Of a stretch of 22,358 bases of DNA, positions 13,331 through 21,102 are shown piece after piece. The notes under the pieces are model-generated. The model saw nothing but the letters and a program-made list of their open reading frames with translations, had not been told where the DNA came from and made no database searches. A program made the position numbers and the translations under genes. The stretch is from an uncultured Coriobacteriaceae bacterium (lineage in GTDB: Bacteria > Actinomycetota > Coriobacteriia > Coriobacteriales > Eggerthellaceae). Numbering within the stretch: the first letter of the stretch is position 1; the number at the start of each line of letters is the position of its first letter. Location of the stretch: NCBI GenBank assembly GCA_900539675.1, contig UQDJ01000028.1, positions 1-22,358 of the forward strand, read 5' to 3'.

Positions 13331-14494
13331 ATGGATTTTGATTTCACACCGGATCAGGAACTCTTTATTGCAAGTGCAAAGGACTATGCGGAAAAGTACT
13401 TCACTCCTGAAGCAGTAAAGAAGGCCTATGAAGTAGATCACCATATCAGCCTAGAAGCTGCTATGGCTTTCCGCGAGCTTGGCTTTATGCACCTGGGTTT
13501 GCCTGAAGAAGTAGGTGGCATTCCCTGCGATAAGCTGACGCTGGTTGTGCTGATGGAAAAACTGCACGAATTCACCGGATGCGTATTACCCTTCCAGACT
13601 GACTTCAACTCCATCATGGACGTTATCGAATTTGGTAACGAAGAGCAGCAGAAAAAGATCATGGATGCAGTCAACAACGTTGAGAGCACCAGTGTTGCTG
13701 TAACGGCAATTTCTGAGCCAGGCGCTGGTTCGGATAACAACGCTATGACCTGCGTAACCGTAAAGCAACCTGATGGCACGTATCTTTTGAATGGTCAAAA
13801 GACATGGGTTACCTTGGCTCATCTGTCCTTGTACACCATCGTTGTAGCTAAGGATGAAGATCCGTCCTATGAGAACGACAAGTACTCTTTGTGGATGGTT
13901 CCCAATGGCATTGAAGGCTACACCTACGGTGGTCTCGAAAAGATTGGCCAGCAGATCGTTCCGTTTGTTGATTGCTTCTTCGACAACGTTCGTCTGACTG
14001 AAGACATGCGCCTTGGCAAGCCTGGTGAAGGCTGGAAACTTCTGATGAAGAAGCTCGAATTTGAACGCTGCTTGGTTGTTGCTCAGGCTTTAGGTCAGGC
14101 ACAGGCTGTTATGAATGAAGCTGGTGCTTACTGCTCCGAGCGTATTTGCTTCCAGAAGCCAATTGGACATATTCCTGCTATCCAGCAGCATCTGGTAGAA
14201 ATGGAAACCATTCTGGACAATGTTCGCACCCGCCTGTACAAGGTAACCACGATGCTGGACAAGGGTCAGTCCACTCGTCTGGAATCTGCACTGCTTAAGG
14301 GTTATGCATGCAAGAACCTGACCAAGGTTGCAGAACATGCTCTGTCCATTTATGCAGGCATTGGCTACACCAAGGAAATCAACGCAGGCCGCATTTGGAA
14401 CGACCTTAAGGGTTATGAATTCGCTGGTGGCACCAACGAAATCATGGACTACATTTCTGGTCGTCAGCTGGTTAAGAAGTATAAGAACAAGTAA
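13331..14494 (+). CDS. Acyl-CoA dehydrogenase, CaiA (crotonobetainyl-CoA reductase)-like
   Basis: A 387-residue flavoprotein (FAD) that oxidises or, as in CaiA, reduces the alpha-beta bond of an acyl-CoA, with an electron-transfer flavoprotein as partner. The N-terminus MDFDFTPDQELFIASAKDY resembles CaiA. The flavin/substrate stretch is VTAISEPGAGSDNNAM, the middle beta domain contains LNGQKTWVT, and the helical C-terminal domain includes ERCLVVAQALGQAQAVM. Most family members have the catalytic Glu in a Y-E-G-T motif; here the aligned site reads FAGGTNEIMDYISGRQLVKKY, with Gly at that position, as in CaiA (SGGSDEM). Codon choice (AAG, CTG, GTT, GCT preferred) looks more biased than in neighbours, suggesting high expression. 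The ribosome site is AAGGAAGGGG before ATG. No ETF or CoA-transferase genes lie next to it. Transcription should end at the strong terminator at 14558. Confidence 0.93.
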   Translation: MDFDFTPDQELFIASAKDYAEKYFTPEAVKKAYEVDHHISLEAAMAFRELGFMHLGLPEEVGGIPCDKLTLVVLMEKLHEFTGCVLPFQTDFNSIMDVIEFGNEEQQKKIMDAVNNVESTSVAVTAISEPGAGSDNNAMTCVTVKQPDGTYLLNGQKTWVTLAHLSLYTIVVAKDEDPSYENDKYSLWMVPNGIEGYTYGGLEKIGQQIVPFVDCFFDNVRLTEDMRLGKPGEGWKLLMKKLEFERCLVVAQALGQAQAVMNEAGAYCSERICFQKPIGHIPAIQQHLVEMETILDNVRTRLYKVTTMLDKGQSTRLESALLKGYACKNLTKVAEHALSIYAGIGYTKEINAGRIWNDLKGYEFAGGTNEIMDYISGRQLVKKYKNK

Positions 14495-14557
14495 GTTTCT
14501 CTCCTTTTTTGTTCATAGAGTTTATAAGGCTTCTTTACCTACAGCATACAAGCCAAC

Positions 14558-14589
14558 AAAGCCGCACGTCATCTGACGTGCGGCTTTTT
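14558..14589 (+). terminator. Strong Rho-independent terminator of the acyl-CoA dehydrogenase gene
   Basis: AAAGCCGCACGTCA (14558-14571) pairs perfectly with TGACGTGCGGCTTT (14574-14587) and is followed by more Ts (TTTTTG). It lies 63 bp after the stop codon. It is GC-rich with a clean U-tract, and it is the best terminator in the window. Confidence 0.92.
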
Positions 14590-14685
14590 GTTTCTCGTTT
14601 AATCGTAAATATGCTGTTGAGTCTTACGACAATAAGTTGTACTGGCATCTCGTTGGAACTTGTATGGAATGGCGCATCAGACAAT

Positions 14686-14763
14686 CGAGGCCCGTGACTG
14701 CAAAAGATATATCGTCATCATCATCGAGACTCAAAGCTGCAAAGATGTATCGTTTCACCTCTT
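14686..14763. repeat. Two degenerate 39-bp direct repeats at the end of the GT-C gene
   Basis: Copies at about 14686-14724 and 14725-14763 both begin CGAG and share CTGCAAA(A)GATRTATCGT. The - strand stop codon of the glycosyltransferase (14755-14757) is in the second copy. The remaining part of the 260-bp gap holds only the dehydrogenase terminator. Confidence 0.55.
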
Positions 14764-16749
14764 ATCGCGGCTCATGACCGCAATGGAAAAATACGTGCGC
14801 TCATAAGGACGGTAATAGGTTTCGAGCGATTCCTGATGCACACCTGACTTAGCAGCAACATCAGTAATATCTCGTGGGACCTGAGTATCTTTAGACTGAC
14901 CTAATACCACAAACTTTCCGTTGTAGTCGTTTAAAACCGTTTCCCATGTTTTCACACTCTTGAGCGCCGGCTTGTAGGCTTCGTATGCTCTATCCCAATT
15001 GCCATGCTGCCAATCCATATACACCTGAGGAATCATGGGAAAATAGATGGAGGTAACGCCAATAAAGCCAATGTCAGAAGACATCACCAACACCGGAGAT
15101 ACAGGCGTACCCGCAGATTGACTCGATGAATCTGCGGGTGATATGTCATCGGATTCATCCTCTTTTGGAAGATCGGATCCTGATGCTACAAGTTTAGAAT
15201 CCTGCACGACAGACGCCGCCTGTGCCTCAGAACACTCATTGACAGCAGCCACAAAAGCCTCAAGCGGCAAAGCGTTCTGTTCGCTGTAATCGTCATGAGC
15301 AAGCAGCGCTTGATTGGTCAGAGCAAAAAGTAAAGTAACTGCACACACCCCTGCCACCAAAGAGGGCCGTTTCATATGCGCCAACAGCAAAACTATCGCA
15401 AGTAAAAGTGGACCTAGGGCTACCGACAGATAGCGATAGTACAAAATGAGTGAACCCATAACAAGCGATGCCACAGCCCCGATCACGATAAGTCCTATAT
15501 ACACTATAAGACCCGCTACAACGGCACGTATCCACCAAGACTGCGCAACCCAGTCATACCACGAATGCTGTTGAGCATCCCAAAGATCGTCTGCTTCTGG
15601 GCTTATCAAAGATGCTGCAGCAGTATTGTGCGAATAATCAATCAGAGACTGAGCATAGCGCTTGTCGGCGTCTGTTGCATCCTGATGCCACATGCGCACT
15701 CGATGAATCGCTCGCACCACTACCACAATCGTCAAAACCGCTAAAAGTGCTATCAATAGAATCGTCACTATCTGTAAAACAATGCCGTAAGCACCCTGCA
15801 GAGCAAACATCATAGGGCTGTCCAAGAAGGGATACAGCGTCAGCTCAAAAAGAGTCAAAGGAAAATGGAATTGAGCCCAGTAAGTATCGGACACAACCGA
15901 AAGCTGGCTTGCCACAGCAATGAGCCAAGGTGCGTACGCCACCAGCTGCAACACAGCACCCACGATCAGTATGACCAGTTCACGCTTGGCGTAATGACGA
16001 TGAGTAATGAGGTAGCCCAGCAACACCACATTGATCAAAAACGCACTGATTGCAGCAAAGTAATGCAGATAGGCGCTTGCAAGACTTGAAAGGATAAAGA
16101 CAATCCAAAAATGAAACGGAACGGAACTTACATATATCACTTCAGCATTGGATTCATCTGCCCTACCGGCCACCTTTGAACGCGTATAGACACTGCGCGC
16201 AATACGCATACCGTAAATAAAGCAAAGCGTAACGGTGAAACTCGCCCACGTATACATGCGAATTTCCACCGCCATAAGGGCGATATAGGGTACGGTAAAT
16301 ACCAAAAAGGAGAACAGAACCCCCGCCTTTGCACCCCAGTCTCGACGAATATGAGTAAAACCCAAAATGGCCAACGCGACCGATCCAGCAACTGCAAACA
16401 GCCGATATGCCAAAATGCTGTCACCAAATACGCAATTCAGTATATGGAGACACAGGTAAAACAAAACCGGGTGCACATCATTGGCGCCAATGCTCCAAAT
16501 GTCACCAAATGACTTATTCGCAATACCTACCGAATAACTTTCATCAAACCAAATATTGCCGTGAAACGCCGTGATCAAAAAGAACAGGGTGCCCACTACT
16601 AACAGAGCAATATGCGCTTGTGGCTTCGCCATGAATCGAGCTACTTTACTGCCAGCTCTGTCAAGTTGTAAAGCTTTGGCATGGGTAATTGAAGGTAAGG
16701 TGGGATCATTCAACGGTGCGGGAGATTCAAAAGATTCGGTTTCGGGCAT
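14755..16749 (-). CDS. Membrane glycosyltransferase of the GT-C fold (ArnT/PMT-like)
   Basis: A 664-residue polytopic protein with about 11-13 hydrophobic helices. After a polar N-terminus of about 45 residues, helix 1 is followed by NIWFDESYS, whose D69-E70 is the acidic motif in the first outer loop of GT-C enzymes. ANDVHPVLFYLCLHIL (89-104) is the usual D-x-H-P-P-L-Y counterpart. Such enzymes take a sugar from a polyprenyl-phosphate carrier outside the membrane and put it on a lipid, protein or cell-wall polymer. Two soluble inserts occur, one at about 355-400 and a Ser/Asp-rich one at about 515-555. AAGGAAATACC precedes the ATG. It starts 19 bp after the GT2 gene that should make its donor, so they form an operon. 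The acceptor is unknown. Confidence 0.88.
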   Translation of the reverse strand: MPETESFESPAPLNDPTLPSITHAKALQLDRAGSKVARFMAKPQAHIALLVVGTLFFLITAFHGNIWFDESYSVGIANKSFGDIWSIGANDVHPVLFYLCLHILNCVFGDSILAYRLFAVAGSVALAILGFTHIRRDWGAKAGVLFSFLVFTVPYIALMAVEIRMYTWASFTVTLCFIYGMRIARSVYTRSKVAGRADESNAEVIYVSSVPFHFWIVFILSSLASAYLHYFAAISAFLINVVLLGYLITHRHYAKRELVILIVGAVLQLVAYAPWLIAVASQLSVVSDTYWAQFHFPLTLFELTLYPFLDSPMMFALQGAYGIVLQIVTILLIALLAVLTIVVVVRAIHRVRMWHQDATDADKRYAQSLIDYSHNTAAASLISPEADDLWDAQQHSWYDWVAQSWWIRAVVAGLIVYIGLIVIGAVASLVMGSLILYYRYLSVALGPLLLAIVLLLAHMKRPSLVAGVCAVTLLFALTNQALLAHDDYSEQNALPLEAFVAAVNECSEAQAASVVQDSKLVASGSDLPKEDESDDISPADSSSQSAGTPVSPVLVMSSDIGFIGVTSIYFPMIPQVYMDWQHGNWDRAYEAYKPALKSVKTWETVLNDYNGKFVVLGQSKDTQVPRDITDVAAKSGVHQESLETYYRPYERTYFSIAVMSRDKR

Positions 16750-16768
16750 GGTATTTCCTTATTGATGC

Positions 16769-17890
16769 TTAGTGGTGCGAATCAGCGGATGCCGTTTTCG
16801 AGGAAGACTCTTTTGCAGCAGGCTGTTTCGGCAAGGGCACTACGCGTACCTGAGATACATGCATACCCGGACGTGATACTCCAAAGCCGCTACGCTGGGT
16901 AATATCGTCATATCCACAAGGCACGCCCTGTACCCCTTCAGCCCTATCCGTTGTAGTGCTGCGCGCAATATATATTGGTCGGTGTTTCGTCTCCAAATAT
17001 CCACGTGCCATATATTCGCCAATAACACCCAGTACCACCATTTGAATGCCACTGAACAGCACCACCACATACATAAGCATCATGGTAAGTGAAATCGGAT
17101 CGTTAAAGACAAACTTCTGAACTACATCAATAATCAAAAGAGCCAATGCGATGATTGCTAGCAGCGATCCTATAAACATGATGATTTTGAGTGGCAAAGT
17201 GGAAAACGCCAGAACCCCATTCCAAGCGTAGGAAACCAGCTTCTTAAACGACCACTTCGTTTTGCCCGCATGGCGTTCATGCACTTCATAGGGAATAACC
17301 TTGGTACGAAAACCAATCCAAGAAAACAATCCCTTTGAAAAACGGAAATGCTCTGGCATGGACAAAATGGCGTCTGCAACCTGGCGTGTAAACACTCGAA
17401 AATCGCTCACGTCAGCCAAAAGATGCGTATCTGACATATGATTGAACAGCTTATAGAAGCTCTCTTTTGCCACTCGAATGAACAATCCTTCACGGCGCAT
17501 GTTTTGCACCGCTGCAATGCAATCGTATTCAGGTTCATCGATTAGCATCTCCAGCATACTGAGTGCAACTTCCGGATCCTGCTGCATATCCGCATCAATA
17601 AATCCAATATAGTTGCCCGTTGCATTTTGCAGGCCCGCATAAAGAGCCGCCTCTTTGCCAAAGTTGCGGGAAAACTCAATAACTGTAAAGGAAAGCTTGG
17701 CACCGCCGTTGTCGCGATAATCTTTAATCTGCTGACGGATTACATCGATAGTACCATCGGTTGAACCATCATCAATAAAGACGAATTCGCATGTATGATC
17801 AGCGTTTTCAAAACACCGACACGCCGCACCAAAGAAGAGATGTATGTTTTCTGCCTCGTTGTAACAGGGCACAATCAAAGAGAAATCCAT
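16769..17890 (-). CDS. Polyprenyl-phosphate glycosyltransferase, family GT2 (ArnC/GtrB/DPM1-like)
   Basis: A 373-residue enzyme that transfers a sugar from a nucleotide sugar to undecaprenyl phosphate on the inner face of the membrane. The GT-A catalytic domain shows SLIVPCYNEAENI (4-16), FIDDGSTDGT (38-47, nucleotide binding) and FIDADMQQDPE (97-107, the D-A-D-x-Q-D-P metal motif). HAGKTKWSFKKL (207-218) is the conserved basic interface motif. Two transmembrane helices follow (about 232-256 and 266-292), then GEYMARGYLETKHRPIY and a tail of about 60 polar residues not found in shorter homologs. The start is ATG 17890 with GGGAG four bases upstream; the in-frame ATG at 17920 has no ribosome site. 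It is co-transcribed with the GT-C gene and divergent from the deacetylase gene. Confidence 0.92.
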   Translation of the reverse strand: MDFSLIVPCYNEAENIHLFFGAACRCFENADHTCEFVFIDDGSTDGTIDVIRQQIKDYRDNGGAKLSFTVIEFSRNFGKEAALYAGLQNATGNYIGFIDADMQQDPEVALSMLEMLIDEPEYDCIAAVQNMRREGLFIRVAKESFYKLFNHMSDTHLLADVSDFRVFTRQVADAILSMPEHFRFSKGLFSWIGFRTKVIPYEVHERHAGKTKWSFKKLVSYAWNGVLAFSTLPLKIIMFIGSLLAIIALALLIIDVVQKFVFNDPISLTMMLMYVVVLFSGIQMVVLGVIGEYMARGYLETKHRPIYIARSTTTDRAEGVQGVPCGYDDITQRSGFGVSRPGMHVSQVRVVPLPKQPAAKESSSKTASADSHH

Positions 17891-18091
17891 AGTGCTCCCT
17901 TTTTGCGTATCGTCTTTCATAATTCTTTTTTCGTCCCATTTAATCTATCATTGAGCTTGTGGAATGAGACCCTGAGTGGGAATATTTTCGTACTAGTAAC
18001 AGTTCCGTAAACTCTCTGTTTCTTTCAGCCGCGCCTTGAATTACACCGAGTTGCGTACCTTGCATTGCTCTATCGGAAAAAAGAGGTTGCT

Positions 18092-18964
18092 ATGGATATT
18101 CATGCAGATGATTATGGAATTACGCTTTCGCAGGCAAAAGCGATTTTGGCACTCAGCGACGATTGTGAAGGTGACGGCGCCCTGTCAAGCGTCAGCATTT
18201 TTGTTAACAGCCCCTGTTTTGAGGAAGCTGCAGCGCTCATACAACCGTACGTCGATGCGGGATCAATCGATATTGCGCTGCACCTCAACATCGTTGAAGG
18301 CGCGCCCTGCGCCGATATTATTGATGTGCCCGATCTTATTAACGATCGCAGAATGTTCTGTCATAACTTTATGGGCCATTTAGCGAAGCTCAAAGAATTT
18401 CACCGCAAGCATTACTATCAGCAGCTCGTATGCGAATGCAAAGCCCAACTATCCCGCTATTTTCAACTGTTTCCAAAACAGAAAGACACGCTGCGCCTCG
18501 ATTCTCATCAGCATACCCATGCTATTCCAGAAGTGCTCGATGCTCTTTTGGAAGCCGTTGAAGATGAGGGTGCTGTAATACGCCAAATGCGCATGCCTGT
18601 CGAAAACTTGGCACCCTTTAAAGAACTAGGTTATGACAAGGACATTCCAGCAAGCAATAAAGCCAAAAATGTGCTGCTGAGCAAACTGTGTAAACATATG
18701 CCCGAAAAGCTTCCTGCCACCTGTTCTATCCCTGCTTTTACCGGTGTGGCGTTTTCAGGATGCATGTACAACATGACAAAACCCCTCGCTGAAGCACTTG
18801 AAAAACAAGCCCTTGCTCAGGGTAAAGGGTTAGAAGTTTTGTTCCATCCGGTATCCGTGCCAATCGATGAATGTCTGGATCCAGAAAACGGTCCTTTTGC
18901 AGAAGCCTGCTCGATGCCTACCCGCGACAAGGAAGCGGATACGGTAAGAAATTTTTACCGCTAA
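18092..18964 (+). CDS. YdjC/ChbG-family carbohydrate deacetylase
   Basis: A 290-residue metal-dependent hydrolase. Members remove acetyl groups from N-acetylated sugars: ChbG acts on chitobiose, and NaxD of Francisella on undecaprenyl-phosphate-GalNAc. Visible metal and catalytic residues are HADDYG (H4, D6, D7), LHLNIVEG (H64), and DSHQHTHAIPEV (D137, H139, H141, H143); LFHPV near the C-terminus is also typical. There is no signal peptide, so it is cytoplasmic. The start is ATG 18092, after AAAGAGG seven bases upstream; a TTG at 18065 is in frame but lacks a ribosome site. It is divergent from the GT2/GT-C pair, sharing a 201-bp control region. This suggests the substrate is the polyprenyl-linked sugar made by the GT2 enzyme rather than a food sugar. 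The stop codon is in a 13-bp tandem array. Confidence 0.88.
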   Translation: MDIHADDYGITLSQAKAILALSDDCEGDGALSSVSIFVNSPCFEEAAALIQPYVDAGSIDIALHLNIVEGAPCADIIDVPDLINDRRMFCHNFMGHLAKLKEFHRKHYYQQLVCECKAQLSRYFQLFPKQKDTLRLDSHQHTHAIPEVLDALLEAVEDEGAVIRQMRMPVENLAPFKELGYDKDIPASNKAKNVLLSKLCKHMPEKLPATCSIPAFTGVAFSGCMYNMTKPLAEALEKQALAQGKGLEVLFHPVSVPIDECLDPENGPFAEACSMPTRDKEADTVRNFYR

Positions 18965-19064
18965 CTTTGCCACTACTTGTTGCCGCCAATGAGTGACGCT
19001 ACTTGTTGCCGTTACTTGTTGCCGTTACTTGTTGCCGCTAACTTTCACTGCTCATCTTTATCGC
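18961..19064. repeat. Eight 13-bp tandem units filling the gap between two convergent genes
   Basis: The best units are TACTTGTTGCCGY (18974-18986, 19000-19012, 19013-19025, 19026-19038). Diverged units lie at 18961-18973, 18987-18999 (CAATGAGTGACGC), 19039-19051 (TAACTTTCACTGC) and 19052-19064 (TCATCTTTATCGC). The first contains the stop codon of the deacetylase gene and the last contains that of the transporter gene. Confidence 0.85.
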
Positions 19065-20059
19065 TCATCAAGAGCAGCACGCTCAAACGAAGCATCTTCA
19101 AGAACAGATTGCTTAGCCGTTGAGCGCTCCTGTATGGCTTCACGTACTTTGCCACCAAAGAACTGAGTGTACTTAGCAAGCACATACAACGTCATAACAG
19201 CAGCAAATGCCATCTCGCAAGCGATAAGTACATCGCATACTACGGGAAGCATGATACCCACCTCACGCAAAGTTTCTACCGCACCCGTTAGGGCTGTTGC
19301 CGTAATGACAAAGGGAAACGTCATAGCGGCAAAACTGGGATAAAAGCCACCACGAATAAACTTTGGCAGCTGAGTGAGCACCAGCACAAAAAGTATCTGT
19401 GCCAGAACTTCTAATACCGCAACGAACACAACATTTGGCTCATATACTGCCAGATATCCCGCCAAAGATAAGCTCATAGGTGCTGCATAAATACAAAACG
19501 TTGGAGCAGCGGGAGCGGGAACTTCCGCCTTGATATAACGAGCTGTCACAATGAAAAGCAACACGGCATAGGCAGCAAAGCCAATCCAGAACAGTCCCTG
19601 GCCAACGCTTTCAAGCTGCAGGGCTGGGCTGGTGACAGAAGCCACAATAATACCAACATAGCAAACAAACCATGTTGCAAAAATATCAGTAATGGCAAAT
19701 GAGCGTATACGCTTATACGTAAACCACGCCATCAAGGTGAAATGACCTATAACAGCAAGCGTCCAAATGATCTGAGCAGCCAAAAGGGCCACTCCCGCCA
19801 GATAAGTAGAAAGCTGCATGTAAGTCATGAAAAACGTACCAAACACTGCGGCTTGCACGGGTGCCTGTAAATCTGAACGCAACGCTGAATTGCAGAAAAT
19901 CGCCTTAGCACTAACCAACAGAATGAGCAGAAACGCCACGATAGCACACGCTGCTTCTACCCCAAAAGCATATACACCAAACAGCTTACCAAGTGCAACC
20001 ACACCCAATGCTAAGCCAGCTGTTGGAACGGGAACACTTTCAAGAAACGAGCGAATCAT
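19058..20059 (-). CDS. TDT-family transporter (TehA/SLAC1/malate-permease type)
   Basis: A membrane protein of 333 residues from ATG 20059 (343 from GTG 20089) with about ten hydrophobic helices in close succession and very short loops. The first helix starts after RSFLESVPVPTAGLALGVVALG, the typical N-terminal signature of the tellurite-resistance/dicarboxylate transporter family. The family covers TehA, plant anion channel SLAC1 and fungal malate permease Mae1, and moves anions such as malate, sulfite or chloride. The substrate cannot be told. Start: ATG 20059 has AGGA seven bases upstream and suits the family length, while GTG 20089 has only a distant GGA. It is divergent from a LysR gene, with a LysR-type binding site in between, so it is probably that regulator's target. 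The stop codon is in the 13-bp array. Confidence 0.85.
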   Translation of the reverse strand: MIRSFLESVPVPTAGLALGVVALGKLFGVYAFGVEAACAIVAFLLILLVSAKAIFCNSALRSDLQAPVQAAVFGTFFMTYMQLSTYLAGVALLAAQIIWTLAVIGHFTLMAWFTYKRIRSFAITDIFATWFVCYVGIIVASVTSPALQLESVGQGLFWIGFAAYAVLLFIVTARYIKAEVPAPAAPTFCIYAAPMSLSLAGYLAVYEPNVVFVAVLEVLAQILFVLVLTQLPKFIRGGFYPSFAAMTFPFVITATALTGAVETLREVGIMLPVVCDVLIACEMAFAAVMTLYVLAKYTQFFGGKVREAIQERSTAKQSVLEDASFERAALDER

Positions 20060-20102
20060 AGCCTCATCCTGTCGATAATCATCTTTCACGGGTGTAGTTT
20101 CC

Positions 20103-20121
20103 AGTATGAGTGATCTATACT
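20103..20121. promoter_or_regulatory. LysR-type T-N11-A box and -10 element between the divergent genes
   Basis: AGTAT (20103-20107) and ATACT (20117-20121) form an inverted repeat with a 9-bp centre and contain the T-N11-A pattern (T20105 and A20117). TATACT (20116-20121) could at the same time be the -10 box of the lysR gene, giving autorepression, while the box lies about 45 bp upstream of the transporter's ATG. Confidence 0.55.
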
Positions 20122-20165
20122 AAAAGAGTTCCTAATGGTTTCTTTGGTTACAATAAGGATTCATT

Positions 20166-21101
20166 ATGCTTGATTGGCGCGTAACAACTTTTTTGGACGT
20201 GTGCGAGACGCTCAATTACACCCATACCGCCAAACGACTCAACATAACCCAACCTGCTGTATCGCAGCATATTTCCTGGATCGAGCAGCAACTTCATACC
20301 ACCCTCTTTATTCGAGAGGGAAAGCGTTTGCATTTAACCGAATCAGGACAACTCGCTCGCATATTCCTTCAAAAACAAACTCAAAACCAAACTCTGTTAC
20401 TCAAAGAACTCACTGCGGTAACTCAAACCGGCAATCATCTTTCTATTGGCGCTACCCTTACCGCAGGCGAACATCTGCTAGCAGGTCCACTAGCGCTCTG
20501 GCACAACGCTCATCCTCAGGTCCGCCTCTCAGTCGATGTGGACGACACATCACAGTTGCTCTCCAAGCTGGATGCTTCAAAAATAGATTGCGCCTTAGTT
20601 GAAGGCATTTTCGATTCAAGTCGATATACCACCCGTCTCTGGTCACATGAACGCATGGTGTGCATCGCGTCCCCTCATTGGAAGCCAAACAGCCATAAGT
20701 CTGCTTACACCTTTAGAGATCTCTTAGATGAAACCCTGATCCTTCGCGAAGAAGGCTCAGGCAGTCGCGCAGTACTTGAAGCATCTTTAGCCAACCAAAA
20801 CCTCCAGCCAGAAAGTTTTGCGCATATCGTTGTCGTAAAAAGTCTTGGCATGGCACGCGAAATGGCGGCAGCAGGTGCAGGCATTACTTTTGCCTATGAA
20901 CCCGCTATCGCAAAAGAGCGCGCTATGGGTCTTATACAAGAAATCCCGCTTAAAGACACGGAATTAGAGCACGATATCTGTTTTGTGTGGCAGCGAGATA
21001 CCTATTTCGATACCTACTACGAGCGCCTGTTTAATGAATTGCAAAAGTTGAGTACAAACTCTACCAGTGCGCATAGAGTAACTCTACCAGCGCGCATATA
21101 G
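20166..21101 (+). CDS. LysR-type transcriptional regulator
   Basis: A 311-residue regulator. The N-terminal winged helix-turn-helix (about 1-60) includes FLDVCETLNYTHTAKRLNIT and QPAVSQHISWIEQQL, followed by the wing and linker helix (LFIREGKRLHLTESGQ). Residues of about 88-295 form the two-lobed effector domain (SIGATLTAGEHLL, ALVEGIFD, ILREEGSGSRAVLE, AGAGITFAYEPAI). AAGGATTCATT precedes the ATG. It is divergent from the TDT transporter, with a T-N11-A box between them, so it likely controls that gene in response to an anion or metabolite. The last 15 codons lie in a 23-bp tandem duplication whose length is not a multiple of three, so the two copies are read in different frames (NSTSAHR, then VTLPARI). 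Its 3' end overlaps the convergent MBL gene by 18 bp. Confidence 0.93.
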   Translation: MLDWRVTTFLDVCETLNYTHTAKRLNITQPAVSQHISWIEQQLHTTLFIREGKRLHLTESGQLARIFLQKQTQNQTLLLKELTAVTQTGNHLSIGATLTAGEHLLAGPLALWHNAHPQVRLSVDVDDTSQLLSKLDASKIDCALVEGIFDSSRYTTRLWSHERMVCIASPHWKPNSHKSAYTFRDLLDETLILREEGSGSRAVLEASLANQNLQPESFAHIVVVKSLGMAREMAAAGAGITFAYEPAIAKERAMGLIQEIPLKDTELEHDICFVWQRDTYFDTYYERLFNELQKLSTNSTSAHRVTLPARI

Positions 21102-21102
21102 C
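21057..21102. repeat. 23-bp tandem duplication in the overlapping ends of lysR and the MBL gene
   Basis: Copies at 21057-21079 and 21080-21102 both start AACTCTACCAG and continue Y-GCGCATA; they agree at about 20 of 23 positions. The second copy holds the stop codons of both convergent genes. Confidence 0.8.

Noticed and set aside
20174..20602. 142-codon frame overlapping the start of lysR
   Set aside because: It is a +2 frame shadow of the LysR DNA-binding region; its product is basic and without domain features, and the lysR frame has a good ribosome site.
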